A stretch of 64,000 nt of DNA from Sagittula sp. P11 (GCF_002814095.1 NZ_CP021913.1:3664501-3728500), one strand, 5' to 3'. Counted from the first letter of the stretch, positions 1 through 9,416 are shown. Translations and numbers: made by a program. Notes: generated by a model not told the origin, from the letters alone.

Positions 1-1447
1 CCGCGGCGAGGCCGAAGGCAAGCGCCACCGTCTGTGCCGCGAAGCCCGGGGGGTTGAGACCGAGCCAGGTGGCGACGGCGATGGATACGGCCATGGCGAC
101 GCGGGCCGCCATCAGTTCGCCCTTCTCCGAGATGTTCGGGGTCAGCTGGCCCTTCATGAGGTCGTGGCTGACGGCCGAGGAGATGGCGAGCAGGAGACCG
201 GCCGCGGTCGAGAGCGCGGCGGCGAGACCGCCGGCGGCGATGAGGCCGATGACCCAGCCGGGCAGGTTGGCGATTTCCGGGTTCGCGAGAACCAGGATGT
301 CGTTGTTGAAGTTGGTCAGCTCGTTGCCGGTCCAGCCTTCTGCGGTGGCCCGTTCCTGCATGTCGGGCGACTTGTCGTTGTAGTACTGGATGCGGCCGTC
401 GCCGTTCTTGTCTTCCCAGCCGAGCATGCCGGTCTGCTGCCAGGTTGCCATCCAGTCGTACTCGGGGTCGTTCTCGATCTGCTCGATGCTCACGGCCTGC
501 GCCGCGGTGCCTTCGGGCCAGAACTGCTGGGTGATGTTCAGGCGGGCCATTGCGCCCACGGCCGGGGCCGTCAGGTACAGCAGCGCGATGAAGACCAGGG
601 CCCAGCCCGCCGACCAGCGTGCGTCAGAGACCTTCGGCACGGTGAAGAACCGCATGATGACGTGCGGCAGACCGGCGGTGCCGATCATCAGCGACAGGGT
701 GAAGAGCACCATGTTGAGCGTGTCGCCGTTGTGCGCCGTGTACTGGTTGAAGCCCAGGTCGGTGACGATCTGGTCCAGCGTCGTCAGCAGCGGCGTGCCG
801 TCCGCGGTCGAGCCGAAGAGGCCGAGCGCCGGGATCGGGTTGCCGGTCAACTGCAGCGAGATGAAGATCGCCGGGATGGTGTAGGCGAGGATCAGCACGA
901 CGTACTGCGCGACCTGCGTGTAGGTCACGCCCTTCATGCCGCCGAACACCGCGTAGGCGAACACGATCACCGCGCCGATCAAGAGGCCGGTGGTGGTGTC
1001 GACCTCGAGGAAGCGGCCGAAGGCCACGCCGACGCCGGTCATCTGGCCGATCACGTAGGTGATGGAGGCGATGATCAGGCAGAGCACCGCGACAAGGCGC
1101 GCGGTCGGCGAGTAGAAGCGGTCGCCGATGAACTCGGATACGGTGAACTTGCCGAACTTGCGCAGGTAGGGCGCGAGCAGCAGGGCAAGCAGCACGTAGC
1201 CGCCGGTCCAGCCCATCAGGAAGGCGGAGTTGTCGTAGCCGGTGAAGGCGATGAGGCCCGCCATCGACAGGAACGACGCCGCGGACATCCAGTCCGCCGC
1301 GGTGGCCATGCCGTTGGTGACCGGGTGAACGCCGCGGCCTGCGGCGTAGAATTCCGATGTGGAACCCGCACGGGCCCAGATCGCGATGCCGATGTAGAGC
1401 GCGAAGGACGCGCCCACGAACAGCAGGTTGATGGTAAACTGATCCAT
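1..1447 (-). CDS. Sodium:solute symporter, ActP/VC_2705-like (3' end outside window)
   Basis: Integral membrane carrier of the sodium/solute symporter family, likely for acetate or another short-chain monocarboxylate. The product begins MDQFTINLLFVGASFALYIG and runs through many hydrophobic helices. The conserved stretch around GGMKGVTYTQVAQYVV is present, and a hydrophilic loop containing DKNGDGRIQ is typical of the VC_2705 subgroup. The reading frame stays open to base 1, so the C-terminus lies beyond the window. The start lies 5 nt after the stop of a DUF4212 gene, its usual small partner, and the whole set follows acs and adk on the same strand. Substrate is inferred from this acs linkage; the family itself is clear. 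Confidence 0.88.
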   Translation of the reverse strand, partial: MDQFTINLLFVGASFALYIGIAIWARAGSTSEFYAAGRGVHPVTNGMATAADWMSAASFLSMAGLIAFTGYDNSAFLMGWTGGYVLLALLLAPYLRKFGKFTVSEFIGDRFYSPTARLVAVLCLIIASITYVIGQMTGVGVAFGRFLEVDTTTGLLIGAVIVFAYAVFGGMKGVTYTQVAQYVVLILAYTIPAIFISLQLTGNPIPALGLFGSTADGTPLLTTLDQIVTDLGFNQYTAHNGDTLNMVLFTLSLMIGTAGLPHVIMRFFTVPKVSDARWSAGWALVFIALLYLTAPAVGAMARLNITQQFWPEGTAAQAVSIEQIENDPEYDWMATWQQTGMLGWEDKNGDGRIQYYNDKSPDMQERATAEGWTGNELTNFNNDILVLANPEIANLPGWVIGLIAAGGLAAALSTAAGLLLAISSAVSHDLMKGQLTPNISEKGELMAARVAMAVSIAVATWLGLNPPGFAAQTVALAFGLAA

Positions 1448-1452
1448 GGCTC

Positions 1453-1737
1453 TTATTCCTCGTCCACGCCGAATTCTTTATCGAGCTTGTTCATCCGCCA
1501 GGCGTAGAAGAAGATCAGCGCCAGGAAGACCAGGATCGACCCCTGCTGGGCAAACCAGAAGCCCAGGTCGGTGCCGCCCACGGCGATGCCGGACAGCAGC
1601 GGGCGCAGCAGGATGCCGAAACCGAAGCTGCACAGCGCCCAGATGACGAGGCAGATGATGATGAGGCGCAGGTTGGCTTGCCAGTAGCTCTTGCCAGCCT
1701 CAGCCTGCGCGGCCGAATTTGTGGTATGGTCCGCCAT
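1453..1737 (-). CDS. DUF4212 small membrane partner of the symporter
   Basis: A 94-residue protein with two hydrophobic helices at about residues 23-46 and 66-82, a short basic segment RMNKLDKEF and an acidic tail. This matches the DUF4212 family, the putative small subunit of ActP-like sodium/solute symporters, which is almost always encoded directly upstream of the large subunit as here (5 nt gap). The ATG at 1737 is chosen because a GGAGGA ribosome site lies just upstream on the minus strand; a longer in-frame extension runs back into the adk gene and is rejected. Its biochemical role in transport is not established; stabilising or regulating the carrier is inferred. Confidence 0.85.
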   Translation of the reverse strand: MADHTTNSAAQAEAGKSYWQANLRLIIICLVIWALCSFGFGILLRPLLSGIAVGGTDLGFWFAQQGSILVFLALIFFYAWRMNKLDKEFGVDEE

Positions 1738-1862
1738 GTTGCGGGTCCTCCTTCCCAGTTGTCCTCGCCCGCGGGGCCTGACGGCCCCTTGGACGCTCCT
1801 CTCTTCTTGCGCGTGTCTGCGCGTCCCCGCGGCCGCCCGGGCCGCAGGGCTGGCCGTGGCTG

Positions 1863-2549
1863 TCAGGCCGTGGCCGTCTTCACGATCGCGGTCATCTTGC
1901 GCGCGATGTCGTCGATTTCGCCCATGGCATCGATGCCGATCAGCGCGCCCTGGGCCTTGTAGTAGGCAATGAGCGGCGCGGTCTGGGCGTGGTAGGCGTC
2001 CAGACGGCTGGCCACCGTCTCGGCGTTGTCGTCGGCGCGGCGCCTGAACTCCGTCCCGCCGCACTTGTCGCAGGTGCCCGTCGCCTTCGGCTGCTTGAAG
2101 CTGTCGTGGTAGCCCTCGCCGCAGGTGCCGCAGGTGTAGCGGCCGGAGATGCGGGTCACCATCGCGGCGTCGTCGACCTCGAGGCTGACGGCGGCGTCGA
2201 TCTTCTGGCCGGTCTCCTCAAGCAGCCGGTCGAGCGCCTCCGCCTGCACCGCGGTGCGCGGGAAGCCGTCGAGGATGACGCCCTTCGCGCAGTCGGGCTG
2301 GGCCATGCGGTCGCGCAGGATGGCGATGACGATCTCGTCCGAGACAAGCTCGCCCGCTTCCATCACCGACTTGGCGCGCTGGCCGGCCTCGGTGCCCGCG
2401 GCGACTGCTGCGCGCAGGAGGTCGCCGGTGCTGAGCTGGACGAAGCCGAACTGCTCTTCGAGCATCCGGGCCTGCGTGCCCTTGCCGGCCCCCGGGGGGC
2501 CGAGCAGGATCAGAACGGGGGAGGTGTTCGGGGTCTGTGCGCCGTCCAT
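1863..2549 (-). CDS. adk: Adenylate kinase
   Basis: Cytosolic enzyme that interconverts AMP + ATP and 2 ADP. The 228-residue sequence has the P-loop GPPGAGKGT at residues 17-25, the AMP-binding TGDLLR segment near 41-46 and the DGFPRT motif near 94-99. It is the long-LID form and carries a four-cysteine zinc site (Cys140, Cys143, Cys160, Cys163), as in many non-enteric adenylate kinases. The start is 3 nt after the acs stop. The pairing makes sense: acetyl-CoA synthetase releases AMP, which adenylate kinase returns to the ADP pool. The usual neighbourhood of adk is the ribosomal protein operon, so this is either a second copy or a relocated gene; the window cannot decide. Confidence 0.95.
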   Translation of the reverse strand: MDGAQTPNTSPVLILLGPPGAGKGTQARMLEEQFGFVQLSTGDLLRAAVAAGTEAGQRAKSVMEAGELVSDEIVIAILRDRMAQPDCAKGVILDGFPRTAVQAEALDRLLEETGQKIDAAVSLEVDDAAMVTRISGRYTCGTCGEGYHDSFKQPKATGTCDKCGGTEFRRRADDNAETVASRLDAYHAQTAPLIAYYKAQGALIGIDAMGEIDDIARKMTAIVKTATA

Positions 2550-2552
2550 CGG

Positions 2553-4523
2553 TCAGGCCCCCCTGTTCATTCTGTTTTCGATGAGGTCGTCGACGACGGC
2601 TGGTTCTGCGAGTGTGGATGTGTCGCCGAGTGCGCCGTAGTCGTTTTCGGCGATCTTGCGCAGGATGCGGCGCATGATCTTGCCGGAGCGGGTCTTGGGC
2701 AGGCCGGGGGCCCACTGGATGAGGTCGGGCGAGGCGATCGGGCCGATCTCCTGGCGGACCCAGGTGCGCAGCTCCTTGCGGAGTTCGTCCGAGGGTTCGA
2801 CGCCGTTCATCAGGGTCACGTAGCAGTAGATGCCCTGGCCCTTGATCTCGTGCGGGTAGCCGACGACCGCGGCCTCCGCGACCTTCTCATGCGCCACGAG
2901 GGCCGATTCGACCTCTGCCGTGCCCATGCGGTGGCCCGAGACGTTGATCACGTCGTCGACCCGGCCGGTGATCCAGTAGTCGCCGTCGGCGTCCCGGCGG
3001 CAGCCGTCGCCGGAGAAGTAATAGCCCTTGTAGTCCGAGAAGTAGGTCTTCTCGAACCGCTCGTGATCGCCCCAGACGGTGCGCATCTGGCCGGGCCAGC
3101 TGTCCTTGATGGCCAGCACGCCCTCCGTCGGGACGGCGTCGATCTCTGCCCCGGACTGCGGGTCCAGCACCACGGGCTGCACGCCGAAGAACGGGCGCAT
3201 CGCCGCGCCGGGTTTCGTGGCATGCGCGCCCGGCAGCGGGGTCATCATGTGCCCGCCGGTTTCGGTCTGCCACCAAGTGTCGACGATCGGACAGCGCCCC
3301 TGGCCGATGACGTCGTTGTACCAGTTCCACGCCTCCGGGTTGATCGGTTCGCCCACCGTGCCCAGAAGCCGCAGCGAGGATAGATCGCATTTCGTTGCGA
3401 ATTCGTTACCCTGGCCCATCAGCGCGCGGATCGCGGTCGGCGCGGTGTAGAACTGGTTTACCTTGTGTTTTTCACAAACCTGCCAGAAGCGGCTGGCGTC
3501 GGGGTAGGTCGGCACGCCCTCGAACATCAGCGTGGTCGCGCCGTTCGCCAGGGGCCCGTAAACGATGTAGGAATGCCCGGTGACCCAGCCCACGTCGGCG
3601 GTGCACCAGTAGACGTCGCCGTCGTGGTAATCGAAGGTGACCTCGTGGGTGAGGGCGGCGTAAACCAGATATCCACCTGTCGAGTGTACGACACCTTTCG
3701 GCTGACCCGTCGAACCGGAGGTGTACAGGATGAACAGCGGGTCTTCGGCATTCATTTCAACGGGTTGGGAGTAGTCGGAGACTTCCAGCGCCATCTCGTT
3801 GTAGTCGAAATCGCGGCCCTCGACCCAGGTGGTCTGGCCGCCGGTGCGCTTGACCACGAGGCACTTGACGCTGTCCTTGCAGTGCAGAAGCGCCTTGTCG
3901 GCATTGGTCTTCAGCGGGGTCTTGCGGCCGCCGCGCGGTGCCTCGTCGGCGGTGATCACCACCTTTGCGTCGCAGCCGTTGATGCGGGCGGCCAGCGCGT
4001 CCGGAGAGAAGCCGGCGAAAACGATGGAGTGGATCGCGCCGATGCGGGCGCAGGCGAGCATGGCGTAGGCGGCCTCGGGGATCATCGGCAGGTAGATGAC
4101 CACGCGGTCGCCCTTGCGGACACCCAGCGATTCCAGCACGTTGGCCATGCGGCAGACGCGGCGGTGCAGGTCGTTGTAGGAGATCGACTGCGCCTGTTCG
4201 TTCGGGTCGTCGGGCTCGAAGATGATGGCGGTCTGGTTGCCGCGGGTCTCGAGATGGCGGTCGACGCAGTTGGCCGCGACGTTCAGCGTGCCGTCCCGGA
4301 ACCACTCGATCGAGACCTGGCCCAGGGTGAAGTCGACGTTGCGGATCTCGGTCGGCCGCTTCATCCACTCCAGGCGCTCTGCCTGCTCCGCCCAGAACGC
4401 ATCCGGATCGGAAACGGAGGCCGCATACATCGCCTCGTACTTCGACGCATCCACATGCGCGCGCGAAACCACCTCGGACGACGGCGGATACGTGGCGGCG
4501 GATGGTTGAGCGTGGTCGTTCAT
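2553..4523 (-). CDS. acs: Acetyl-CoA synthetase (AMP-forming)
   Basis: Activates acetate to acetyl-CoA through acetyl-adenylate, using ATP and CoA. The 656-residue length matches the family. Visible motifs are the adenylation core [18 protein letters not shown], the WWQTETGG motif, and the C-terminal RSGKIMRR motif with the catalytic lysine that is regulated by acetylation in well-studied relatives. The ATG at 4523 is chosen because a GGAGGGGAGGAC ribosome site precedes it; the frame stays open 32 codons further upstream, but those codons fall in AT-rich promoter-like sequence. It is the first gene of the acs-adk-DUF4212-symporter unit. Confidence 0.96.
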   Translation of the reverse strand: MNDHAQPSAATYPPSSEVVSRAHVDASKYEAMYAASVSDPDAFWAEQAERLEWMKRPTEIRNVDFTLGQVSIEWFRDGTLNVAANCVDRHLETRGNQTAIIFEPDDPNEQAQSISYNDLHRRVCRMANVLESLGVRKGDRVVIYLPMIPEAAYAMLACARIGAIHSIVFAGFSPDALAARINGCDAKVVITADEAPRGGRKTPLKTNADKALLHCKDSVKCLVVKRTGGQTTWVEGRDFDYNEMALEVSDYSQPVEMNAEDPLFILYTSGSTGQPKGVVHSTGGYLVYAALTHEVTFDYHDGDVYWCTADVGWVTGHSYIVYGPLANGATTLMFEGVPTYPDASRFWQVCEKHKVNQFYTAPTAIRALMGQGNEFATKCDLSSLRLLGTVGEPINPEAWNWYNDVIGQGRCPIVDTWWQTETGGHMMTPLPGAHATKPGAAMRPFFGVQPVVLDPQSGAEIDAVPTEGVLAIKDSWPGQMRTVWGDHERFEKTYFSDYKGYYFSGDGCRRDADGDYWITGRVDDVINVSGHRMGTAEVESALVAHEKVAEAAVVGYPHEIKGQGIYCYVTLMNGVEPSDELRKELRTWVRQEIGPIASPDLIQWAPGLPKTRSGKIMRRILRKIAENDYGALGDTSTLAEPAVVDDLIENRMNRGA

Positions 4524-4597
4524 GGATGTCCTCCCCTCCAAAAGAAGCATTTCAGACACGGCATTCCGTTGGGTCACCGCGAATGAAGGCACAATAC

Positions 4598-4715
4598 CGC
4601 GAACCGAAAATTTTTCCATAACATCAGTTTAAATAAAGATTTTTGTGTAAAGCCTGTAGAAAATGGCATGACAATCTGTAAATAATTTTGCCGTCAGGGC
4701 GCTAATACCCCTGAT
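4598..4715 (-). promoter_or_regulatory. AT-rich probable promoter of the acs operon
   Basis: The sequence is markedly AT-rich within a GC-rich genome and, on the minus strand, contains several sigma-70-like hexamers (TTGTCA and two TTTACA boxes) at plausible spacings upstream of acs. No single -35/-10 pair stands out, so the exact start of transcription is not assigned. Confidence 0.35.
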
Positions 4716-4814
4716 TTATCTGGATGAGCCCTCATTCGCGGCAGGCGGGTGTTGCAGGCGGCGATACCCGGCATGGCCGTGCGCGGGCCCAGGGGGCGGG
4801 TGTGACAAAACGAT

Positions 4815-4836
4815 GCGGTATGCGGATGTATACCGC
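4815..4836. promoter_or_regulatory. Perfect 7-bp inverted repeat, candidate operator
   Basis: GCGGTAT (4815-4821) and ATACCGC (4830-4836) form a perfect inverted repeat with an 8-nt spacer. It sits about 130 nt before the TRAP dctP start and about 290 nt before acs. The two half-sites are about one and a half helical turns apart centre to centre, and a dimeric regulator could bind here, but none is encoded next to it. Confidence 0.35.
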
Positions 4837-4965
4837 TAACGGGCGTCAGGGGCGATTCTCTCCCGATGGGACTTTCGCGGCAGCTAGAGGGTTGCGCCCT
4901 GTCCCTGTTTCACTAGGCTCGGGGTCAGAGCGGACCAAACCGCCATCACATAAGGGGAGGATGAC

Positions 4966-5982
4966 ATGTCCAACATGATGACGAAGATCTGCGTCTCGGC
5001 GCTGGCGCTGAGCATTGCCAGCGAGGCTGCGGCGACCGAATGGAACGTCTCGGTCTGGGGCAAACGGCGCGCGTTCACCGAGCACATCCACAAGCTGGCC
5101 GAGCTGGTCGAGGAGAAGACCGGCGGCGAATTCACCATGAACATCAGCTACGGCGGCCTGTCGAAGAACACCGAGAATCTCGACGGGATCAGCATCGGCG
5201 CCTTCGAGATGGCGCAGTTCTGCGCGGGCTACCACCCGGACAAGAACCGCGCGATCACCGTGCTGGAGCTGCCGTTCCTCGGTGTGTCGAACCTCGACGA
5301 GGAGGTGGCGGTCAGCCACGCGGTCTATGACCACCCCGCGGTCGCGGAGGAAATGGCGCAGTGGAACGCGAAGATGCTGATGACCTCGCCGATGCCGCAG
5401 TACAACCTCGTCGGCACCGGAGAACCGCGCGACGAGGTGGCGGAATTCGACGGCATGCGTGTGCGCGCGACCGGCGGCCTGGGCAAGGCGTTCACGGCGG
5501 TGGGCGGCGTTCCGACCTCCGTGACCTCGTCGGAGGCGTACCAGGCGATGGAATCCGGCGTGGTCGACACGGTGGCCTTTGCCCAGCACGCACACCTGAG
5601 CTTCGGCACGATCAACCAGGCGGACTGGTGGACGGCCAACCTGAATCCCGGCACCGTCAACTGCCCCGTGGTGGTCAACATCGACGCCTACGAGTCGCTG
5701 AGCGATGCGGAGCGCGAGGCGCTCGACAGCTCCGTCGAGGAGGCGATCGCCTATTACCTCGAGAACTACGGCGAACTGCTGAAGCAGTGGGACGCGGTTC
5801 TGGAAGAGAAGGGCGTCGAGAAGGTGATGATCTCGGACGAGGAGCTGGCAAAGTTCCGCGAGGTCGGCGGCGCACCGATCCGCGACGCCTGGATCGAGGA
5901 GATGTCCGCGCAGGGCCTTCCGGCGCAGGAGCTCTATGACCTCGTCGGCACGGCCCTCGAAGAGGCGCGCGCCAGCAATTGA
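4966..5982 (+). CDS. TRAP transporter solute-binding protein (DctP family)
   Basis: Periplasmic solute-binding protein of a tripartite ATP-independent periplasmic transporter. The 338-residue product has an N-terminal signal sequence (MSNMMTKICVSALALSIASE, cleavage near AAA/TE at about residue 24) and the DctP fold, including the region FDGMRVRATGG, where the arginine is the position that normally clamps the ligand carboxylate. An excellent ribosome site, AAGGGGAGGA, precedes the ATG. It is followed by a hairpin and then by the small and large membrane subunits. Substrate is probably an organic acid but cannot be read from sequence. Confidence 0.92.
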   Translation: MSNMMTKICVSALALSIASEAAATEWNVSVWGKRRAFTEHIHKLAELVEEKTGGEFTMNISYGGLSKNTENLDGISIGAFEMAQFCAGYHPDKNRAITVLELPFLGVSNLDEEVAVSHAVYDHPAVAEEMAQWNAKMLMTSPMPQYNLVGTGEPRDEVAEFDGMRVRATGGLGKAFTAVGGVPTSVTSSEAYQAMESGVVDTVAFAQHAHLSFGTINQADWWTANLNPGTVNCPVVVNIDAYESLSDAEREALDSSVEEAIAYYLENYGELLKQWDAVLEEKGVEKVMISDEELAKFREVGGAPIRDAWIEEMSAQGLPAQELYDLVGTALEEARASN

Positions 5983-5988
5983 CGTTTC

Positions 5989-6020
5989 GGGTCCGGGCGC
6001 AGGGGTGCCCGGACCCTTTT
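5989..6020 (+). terminator. Hairpin with T-tract after dctP (leaky terminator or mRNA stabiliser)
   Basis: GGGTCCGGGC (5989-5998) pairs perfectly with GCCCGGACCC (6007-6016) across an 8-nt loop and is followed by TTTT. It begins 7 nt after the dctP stop and lies upstream of the dctQ gene in the same operon, so it probably gives partial termination or protects the dctP message so that binding protein exceeds membrane subunits. Confidence 0.75.
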
Positions 6021-6061
6021 CCGTTTCCTGAAACAGCACCCCGTTTCCCGAGGGAGGGCGC

Positions 6062-6694
6062 ATGGCCGGCAGTGCATCGGTCCTTGAAGACGGCAGTCTC
6101 CTGTCCCGGCTCGACCGGGCCTTGCTGAAGCTCGAATGGGGCATGGCCTTTATCTCGGGCCTCGGCGCCTTTTCCCTGATGCTGCTGGCGGTCTGGTCCG
6201 TCGGCGGGCGCAACCTGTTCAACGAACCGCTCCGCGGCTACGTCGACTGGATCCAGGCGGCGATGCCGGTGATCGCGATCTTCGGCATCTCTTACGTGCA
6301 GCGGCAGGGCGGGCACATCCGGATGGACATCCTCGTCGGCGCGCTCGGCGGGCGGGCGCTGTGGCTGGCGGAGTTCCTGACGACGCTGCTCGTGCTGGTC
6401 CTGATGGTGCTGCTGGTCTGGGGGACATGGGCGCATTTCGACCGCTCCTTCGACATGACGAAGCCGAACTGGAGCCGGGATTCCTCCATCGACATCGGGC
6501 TGCCGATCTGGCCGGCCAAGCTGGTGGTGCCGGTGGCCTTCTCGGTCATCAGCCTGCGGTTGCTGCTGCAGCTCTGGGGCTTCGGGCGGGCCTTCGTCCT
6601 GGGGATCGAGCGGCCGGTGGCGGTGCCGCTGGTCCAGACCGCCGCGGAACAGGCGCGGGCAGAGGCCGACCACATGCAGGGGCACGACGCATGA
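6062..6694 (+). CDS. TRAP transporter small permease subunit (DctQ)
   Basis: A 210-residue membrane protein with four predicted helices (about residues 30-50, 63-80, 97-120 and 155-175) and the family signature around RQGGHIRMDI after the second helix. This is the small subunit of the TRAP transporter and probably bridges the binding protein and DctM. It is slightly longer than usual because of a hydrophilic N-terminus and a charged C-terminal tail. The ribosome site GAGGGAGGGCGC precedes the ATG. It sits between the solute-binding protein and the large permease in the standard order. Confidence 0.9.
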   Translation: MAGSASVLEDGSLLSRLDRALLKLEWGMAFISGLGAFSLMLLAVWSVGGRNLFNEPLRGYVDWIQAAMPVIAIFGISYVQRQGGHIRMDILVGALGGRALWLAEFLTTLLVLVLMVLLVWGTWAHFDRSFDMTKPNWSRDSSIDIGLPIWPAKLVVPVAFSVISLRLLLQLWGFGRAFVLGIERPVAVPLVQTAAEQARAEADHMQGHDA

Positions 6695-6752
6695 CGCGCC
6701 GCACGCGCCGCCCTGACGGGCGCCTTCCAACGATCCGAGGGGCCTTGAACGC

Positions 6753-8159
6753 ATGGAAATGACCTCAATCGAAATCGGGCTGTGGGTGACCGGCGGGATG
6801 CTGGTTCTGGTCGTCCTGGGCATGCGCGTGGCCTTTGCCGCGGCCATGGCCGGGCTTGTCGGGCTGATCTGGATCTTCTGGTCGAAGAAGGGCTACGACC
6901 CGGAGGAATTCGGCTGGGCGCTGGGGGTGGCGGTAAAGACCGCGGGGCAGGTGCCGCACGGCAAGGTGGCCAGCCAGGCGCTGAGCCTGATCCCGACCTT
7001 CATCCTGATCGGCTACCTCGCTTACTACGCTGGGCTGACCCGCGCGCTTTTCGAGGCGGCGAAACGCTGGATCGCCTGGGTGCCGGGCGGGCTGGCCGTC
7101 TCCACCGTCTTCGCGACGGCGGGCTTCGCGGCGGTGTCGGGGGCCTCGGTCGCGACGGCGGCGGTCTTTGCCCGCATCGCCATCCCCGAGATGCTGAAGA
7201 TCGGCTACGACAAGCGCTTTGCGGCGGGTGTCGTGGCGGCGGGCGGCACGCTGGCCTCGCTGATCCCGCCCTCGGCGATCCTCGTGATCTACGCCATCAT
7301 CGTCGAGCAGGACGTGGGCAAGCTGCTGCTGGCGGGGTTCATTCCCGGTGTCTTCTCGGCGATCATCTACGGGCTGCTGATCGTCGGCATGGCGCTGGTG
7401 ATCAAGGGCTTCGGGCCGCCGGTGGGCGGCTTCACATGGCGCCAGCGCTTCGCCAGCCTGCCGCCGGCGCTGCCCATCGTGGCGGTGGTCGTGATCATCA
7501 TCTTCTTCGTCTACAACCCCTTCGGCGGCGACGCCTGGGGCACGCCGACCGAGGGCGGCGCCATCGGGGCCTTCATCGTCTTCCTCATGGCGGTCTGGCG
7601 CGGCATGCGCCTGCCCGAGCTGATGGACGCGCTGGTCGAGACGGCGAAGCTGTCGATCATGATCTTCACCATCATCTGGGGCGTGCTGATCTACGTGCGG
7701 TTCCTTGGCTTCGCCGATCTGCCTTCGGCCTTCGCCGACTGGATCTCGTCGCTGCAGTACCCGCCGCTCCTGATCCTGGTGTGCATCCTTCTGGCCTACG
7801 CGGTGCTGGGCATGTTCATGGACGCCATCGGCATGCTGCTCCTGACCCTGCCGGTGGTCTACCCGGCGGTCATGGCGCTGAACGGCGGCGAAACCGTCTC
7901 TGCCGCCGACAGCGCCTTTGGCATGAACGGCACGATGTGCGCGATCTGGTTCGGCATCCTCGTGGTCAAGATGGCGGAGTTCTGCCTGATCACGCCGCCC
8001 ATCGGGCTGAACTGCTTCGTGGTGGCGGGCGTGCGGCCGGAGCTTTCCGTGCAGGACGTGTTCCGCGGGGTGACGCCGTTCTTCGTGGCCGACGCCATCA
8101 CCATCGCGCTCTTGGTCACCTTCCCGTGGATCGTGCTCTGGCTGCCATCGCTGGCCTGA
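6753..8159 (+). CDS. TRAP transporter large permease subunit (DctM)
   Basis: A 468-residue, about 12-helix membrane protein of the DctM/TRAP large-subunit family, which carries the sodium-driven transport cycle. Visible family features include the conserved GASVATAAVFARIAIPEM and PPSAILVIYAII regions and the C-terminal ITPPIGLNCFVV segment. It is somewhat longer than the typical 425-residue DctM because of an insertion around residues 40-65 (SKKGYDPEEFGWALG) and one near 250. An alternative ATG lies two codons downstream (6759). It is the last gene of the operon. Confidence 0.93.
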   Translation: MEMTSIEIGLWVTGGMLVLVVLGMRVAFAAAMAGLVGLIWIFWSKKGYDPEEFGWALGVAVKTAGQVPHGKVASQALSLIPTFILIGYLAYYAGLTRALFEAAKRWIAWVPGGLAVSTVFATAGFAAVSGASVATAAVFARIAIPEMLKIGYDKRFAAGVVAAGGTLASLIPPSAILVIYAIIVEQDVGKLLLAGFIPGVFSAIIYGLLIVGMALVIKGFGPPVGGFTWRQRFASLPPALPIVAVVVIIIFFVYNPFGGDAWGTPTEGGAIGAFIVFLMAVWRGMRLPELMDALVETAKLSIMIFTIIWGVLIYVRFLGFADLPSAFADWISSLQYPPLLILVCILLAYAVLGMFMDAIGMLLLTLPVVYPAVMALNGGETVSAADSAFGMNGTMCAIWFGILVVKMAEFCLITPPIGLNCFVVAGVRPELSVQDVFRGVTPFFVADAITIALLVTFPWIVLWLPSLA

Positions 8160-8195
8160 GCGCCCGGACCCCACCGCAAGGCACCGGCCCCCACC

Positions 8196-8215
8196 TTCAT
8201 CTTGGCAAAAATACC
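8196..8215. repeat. Degenerate copy of a dispersed intergenic element
   Basis: The sequence TTCATCTTGGCAAAAATACC matches the fuller copy at 12787-12806 except for two central bases (CC in that copy, AA here). I recall similar TTCATCTTGG...AAATACC sequences at the 3' ends of genes in many Rhodobacterales genomes, usually next to a GC hairpin; here the hairpin arm has decayed. Confidence 0.5.
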
Positions 8216-8278
8216 TTTTCAAAGCCTGTCGCCCGTGCTGCCGGCAAGGCAGGGGCGGCAGGCCCGGATCCGGTAACA

Positions 8279-8303
8279 CCAGCGCGCGAGACGCGCGCGC
8301 TGG
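8279..8303. terminator. Bidirectional hairpin between convergent genes
   Basis: CCAGCGCGCG (8279-8288) pairs with CGCGCGCTGG (8294-8303) with a 5-nt loop. It lies between the converging dctM and metallopeptidase genes and could terminate both, although no T-tract follows on either strand. Confidence 0.5.
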
Positions 8304-8307
8304 CGCC

Positions 8308-9264
8308 TCAGGTCAGCCGAACCGCGCCGTGGGCAAAGGCCAGCTTGTCGCGCACCGCGGGCGTCAGCACGAAGGGGTAGAGGTCCGGCAGGTCCAGCGC
8401 CCGGTTCACGTGGTTCATGGCGATGGTCAGGTCCACGGCGAGCGTCAGCAGCACCTCCGTGTCCGTTTCGAGATAGGCGTCGTACCCCTGCGGCGGTCCG
8501 CTCGGAAGGGACAGGCCGGTCGAGGCCGCGCTGTCCAGAAGGTCGGTGAGGTGCAGGAGATGCGCGATCGTCTCGGCCCAGTCCTCGTGCGGATGGGCGG
8601 TGGCGTAGGCGGTGATATGCGTGCCGTCGGGCGACTTGGGATTGGCGTAATGCTCTTTCAGCGCTTCGCCGTAGTCCGCCCGTTCGTCGCCGAACCGCGC
8701 GCGGAAACTGTCGGCGAAGGCCGGATCCTCGGACAGCCGCAGGAACAGGAAATGCGCGATCTCGTGGCGCATGTGTCCGATCATCGTGCGGTAGAGCTCG
8801 CCGAAGCGTTCCTGACGGTCGGCCAGCACGGCGTCGGAGGCCTCCGTCACGTTGATGGTGATCTCGCCGTCGGCATGGCCCATGATGACATCCGCCTCGC
8901 CGGTGGCGGTCTGCTCGGACAGCATCTTGAAGACTGGCCGCGCGCCGGTGTCCTGCGGCGTGAACCAGCCCCAGCGGACGAGGTTGGCAATCACCCAGCG
9001 CTTGGCATGTTCGCTGCGCTCCCAGAGCGGCAGGTTGTCGGGTTCGCGCAGGTCGGGCACCGTCTCCGTCATGGCGCAGGCGCGGCAGAGCGGGCCGTCC
9101 TCCGCCTTCCAGTTGCAGGCGATCTCTTCGCGGTTCGCGCAGAACGCCGCGTCGGCCAGCATGGTCTGCGTGTCCGGGTCGAAGGTGACGGTCTGGCCAC
9201 AGCCGCAGGCGGTGTTGTGGAAGAAGACGTCGGCCCCGCAGTTGGGGCAATGGAAAACGCGCAT
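8308..9264 (-). CDS. Zinc-ribbon putative metallopeptidase (COG4307 / Peptidase_Mx type)
   Basis: A 318-residue cytosolic protein with an N-terminal multi-cysteine zinc-ribbon segment (Cys6, Cys9, Cys20, Cys22, then Cys42, Cys50, Cys60, Cys63) and a gluzincin-like HEIAH motif at residues 167-171. A histidine- and glutamate-containing helix (HEDWAETIAHLLH) further on may supply the third zinc ligand. This is the arrangement of the family annotated as putative zinc-binding metallopeptidases; no substrate is known. The ATG at 9264 is chosen because the protein then starts directly with the ribbon; the longer frame upstream reads through the promoter region shared with the ars operon. It is divergent from the arsenate operon, but a functional link is not supported. 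Confidence 0.82.
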   Translation of the reverse strand: MRVFHCPNCGADVFFHNTACGCGQTVTFDPDTQTMLADAAFCANREEIACNWKAEDGPLCRACAMTETVPDLREPDNLPLWERSEHAKRWVIANLVRWGWFTPQDTGARPVFKMLSEQTATGEADVIMGHADGEITINVTEASDAVLADRQERFGELYRTMIGHMRHEIAHFLFLRLSEDPAFADSFRARFGDERADYGEALKEHYANPKSPDGTHITAYATAHPHEDWAETIAHLLHLTDLLDSAASTGLSLPSGPPQGYDAYLETDTEVLLTLAVDLTIAMNHVNRALDLPDLYPFVLTPAVRDKLAFAHGAVRLT

Positions 9265-9416
9265 CGCGGACTCTCTGATTGCTTGGCGCCGCTCAACGCG
9301 CGGTTCCGACCCCGGTTCCATAGGCGCTGCACATCGTTCGGGCCAGAGGTTTCGGTTCCGGCGTTTTGCCGACGGAGCGGCGAAACGGGCACAAAGGCAC
9401 TTGCCGAACGCTACTA

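Larger units (their letters stand above)
4524..4965. other. Divergent intergenic region between acs and the TRAP operon
   Basis: This 442-nt region separates two divergent operons and should hold both promoters. An AT-rich block lies at about 4598-4715, a perfect inverted repeat at 4815-4836, and a strong ribosome site for the dctP gene (GGGGAGGAT) just before 4966. A short plus-strand frame at 4724-4978 overlaps the dctP start, lacks a ribosome site and has no recognisable content, so it is not called as a gene. Confidence 0.6.

Noticed and set aside
4724-4978. 84-codon plus-strand frame before dctP
   Set aside because: It overlaps the dctP start, has no ribosome site and no familiar sequence.
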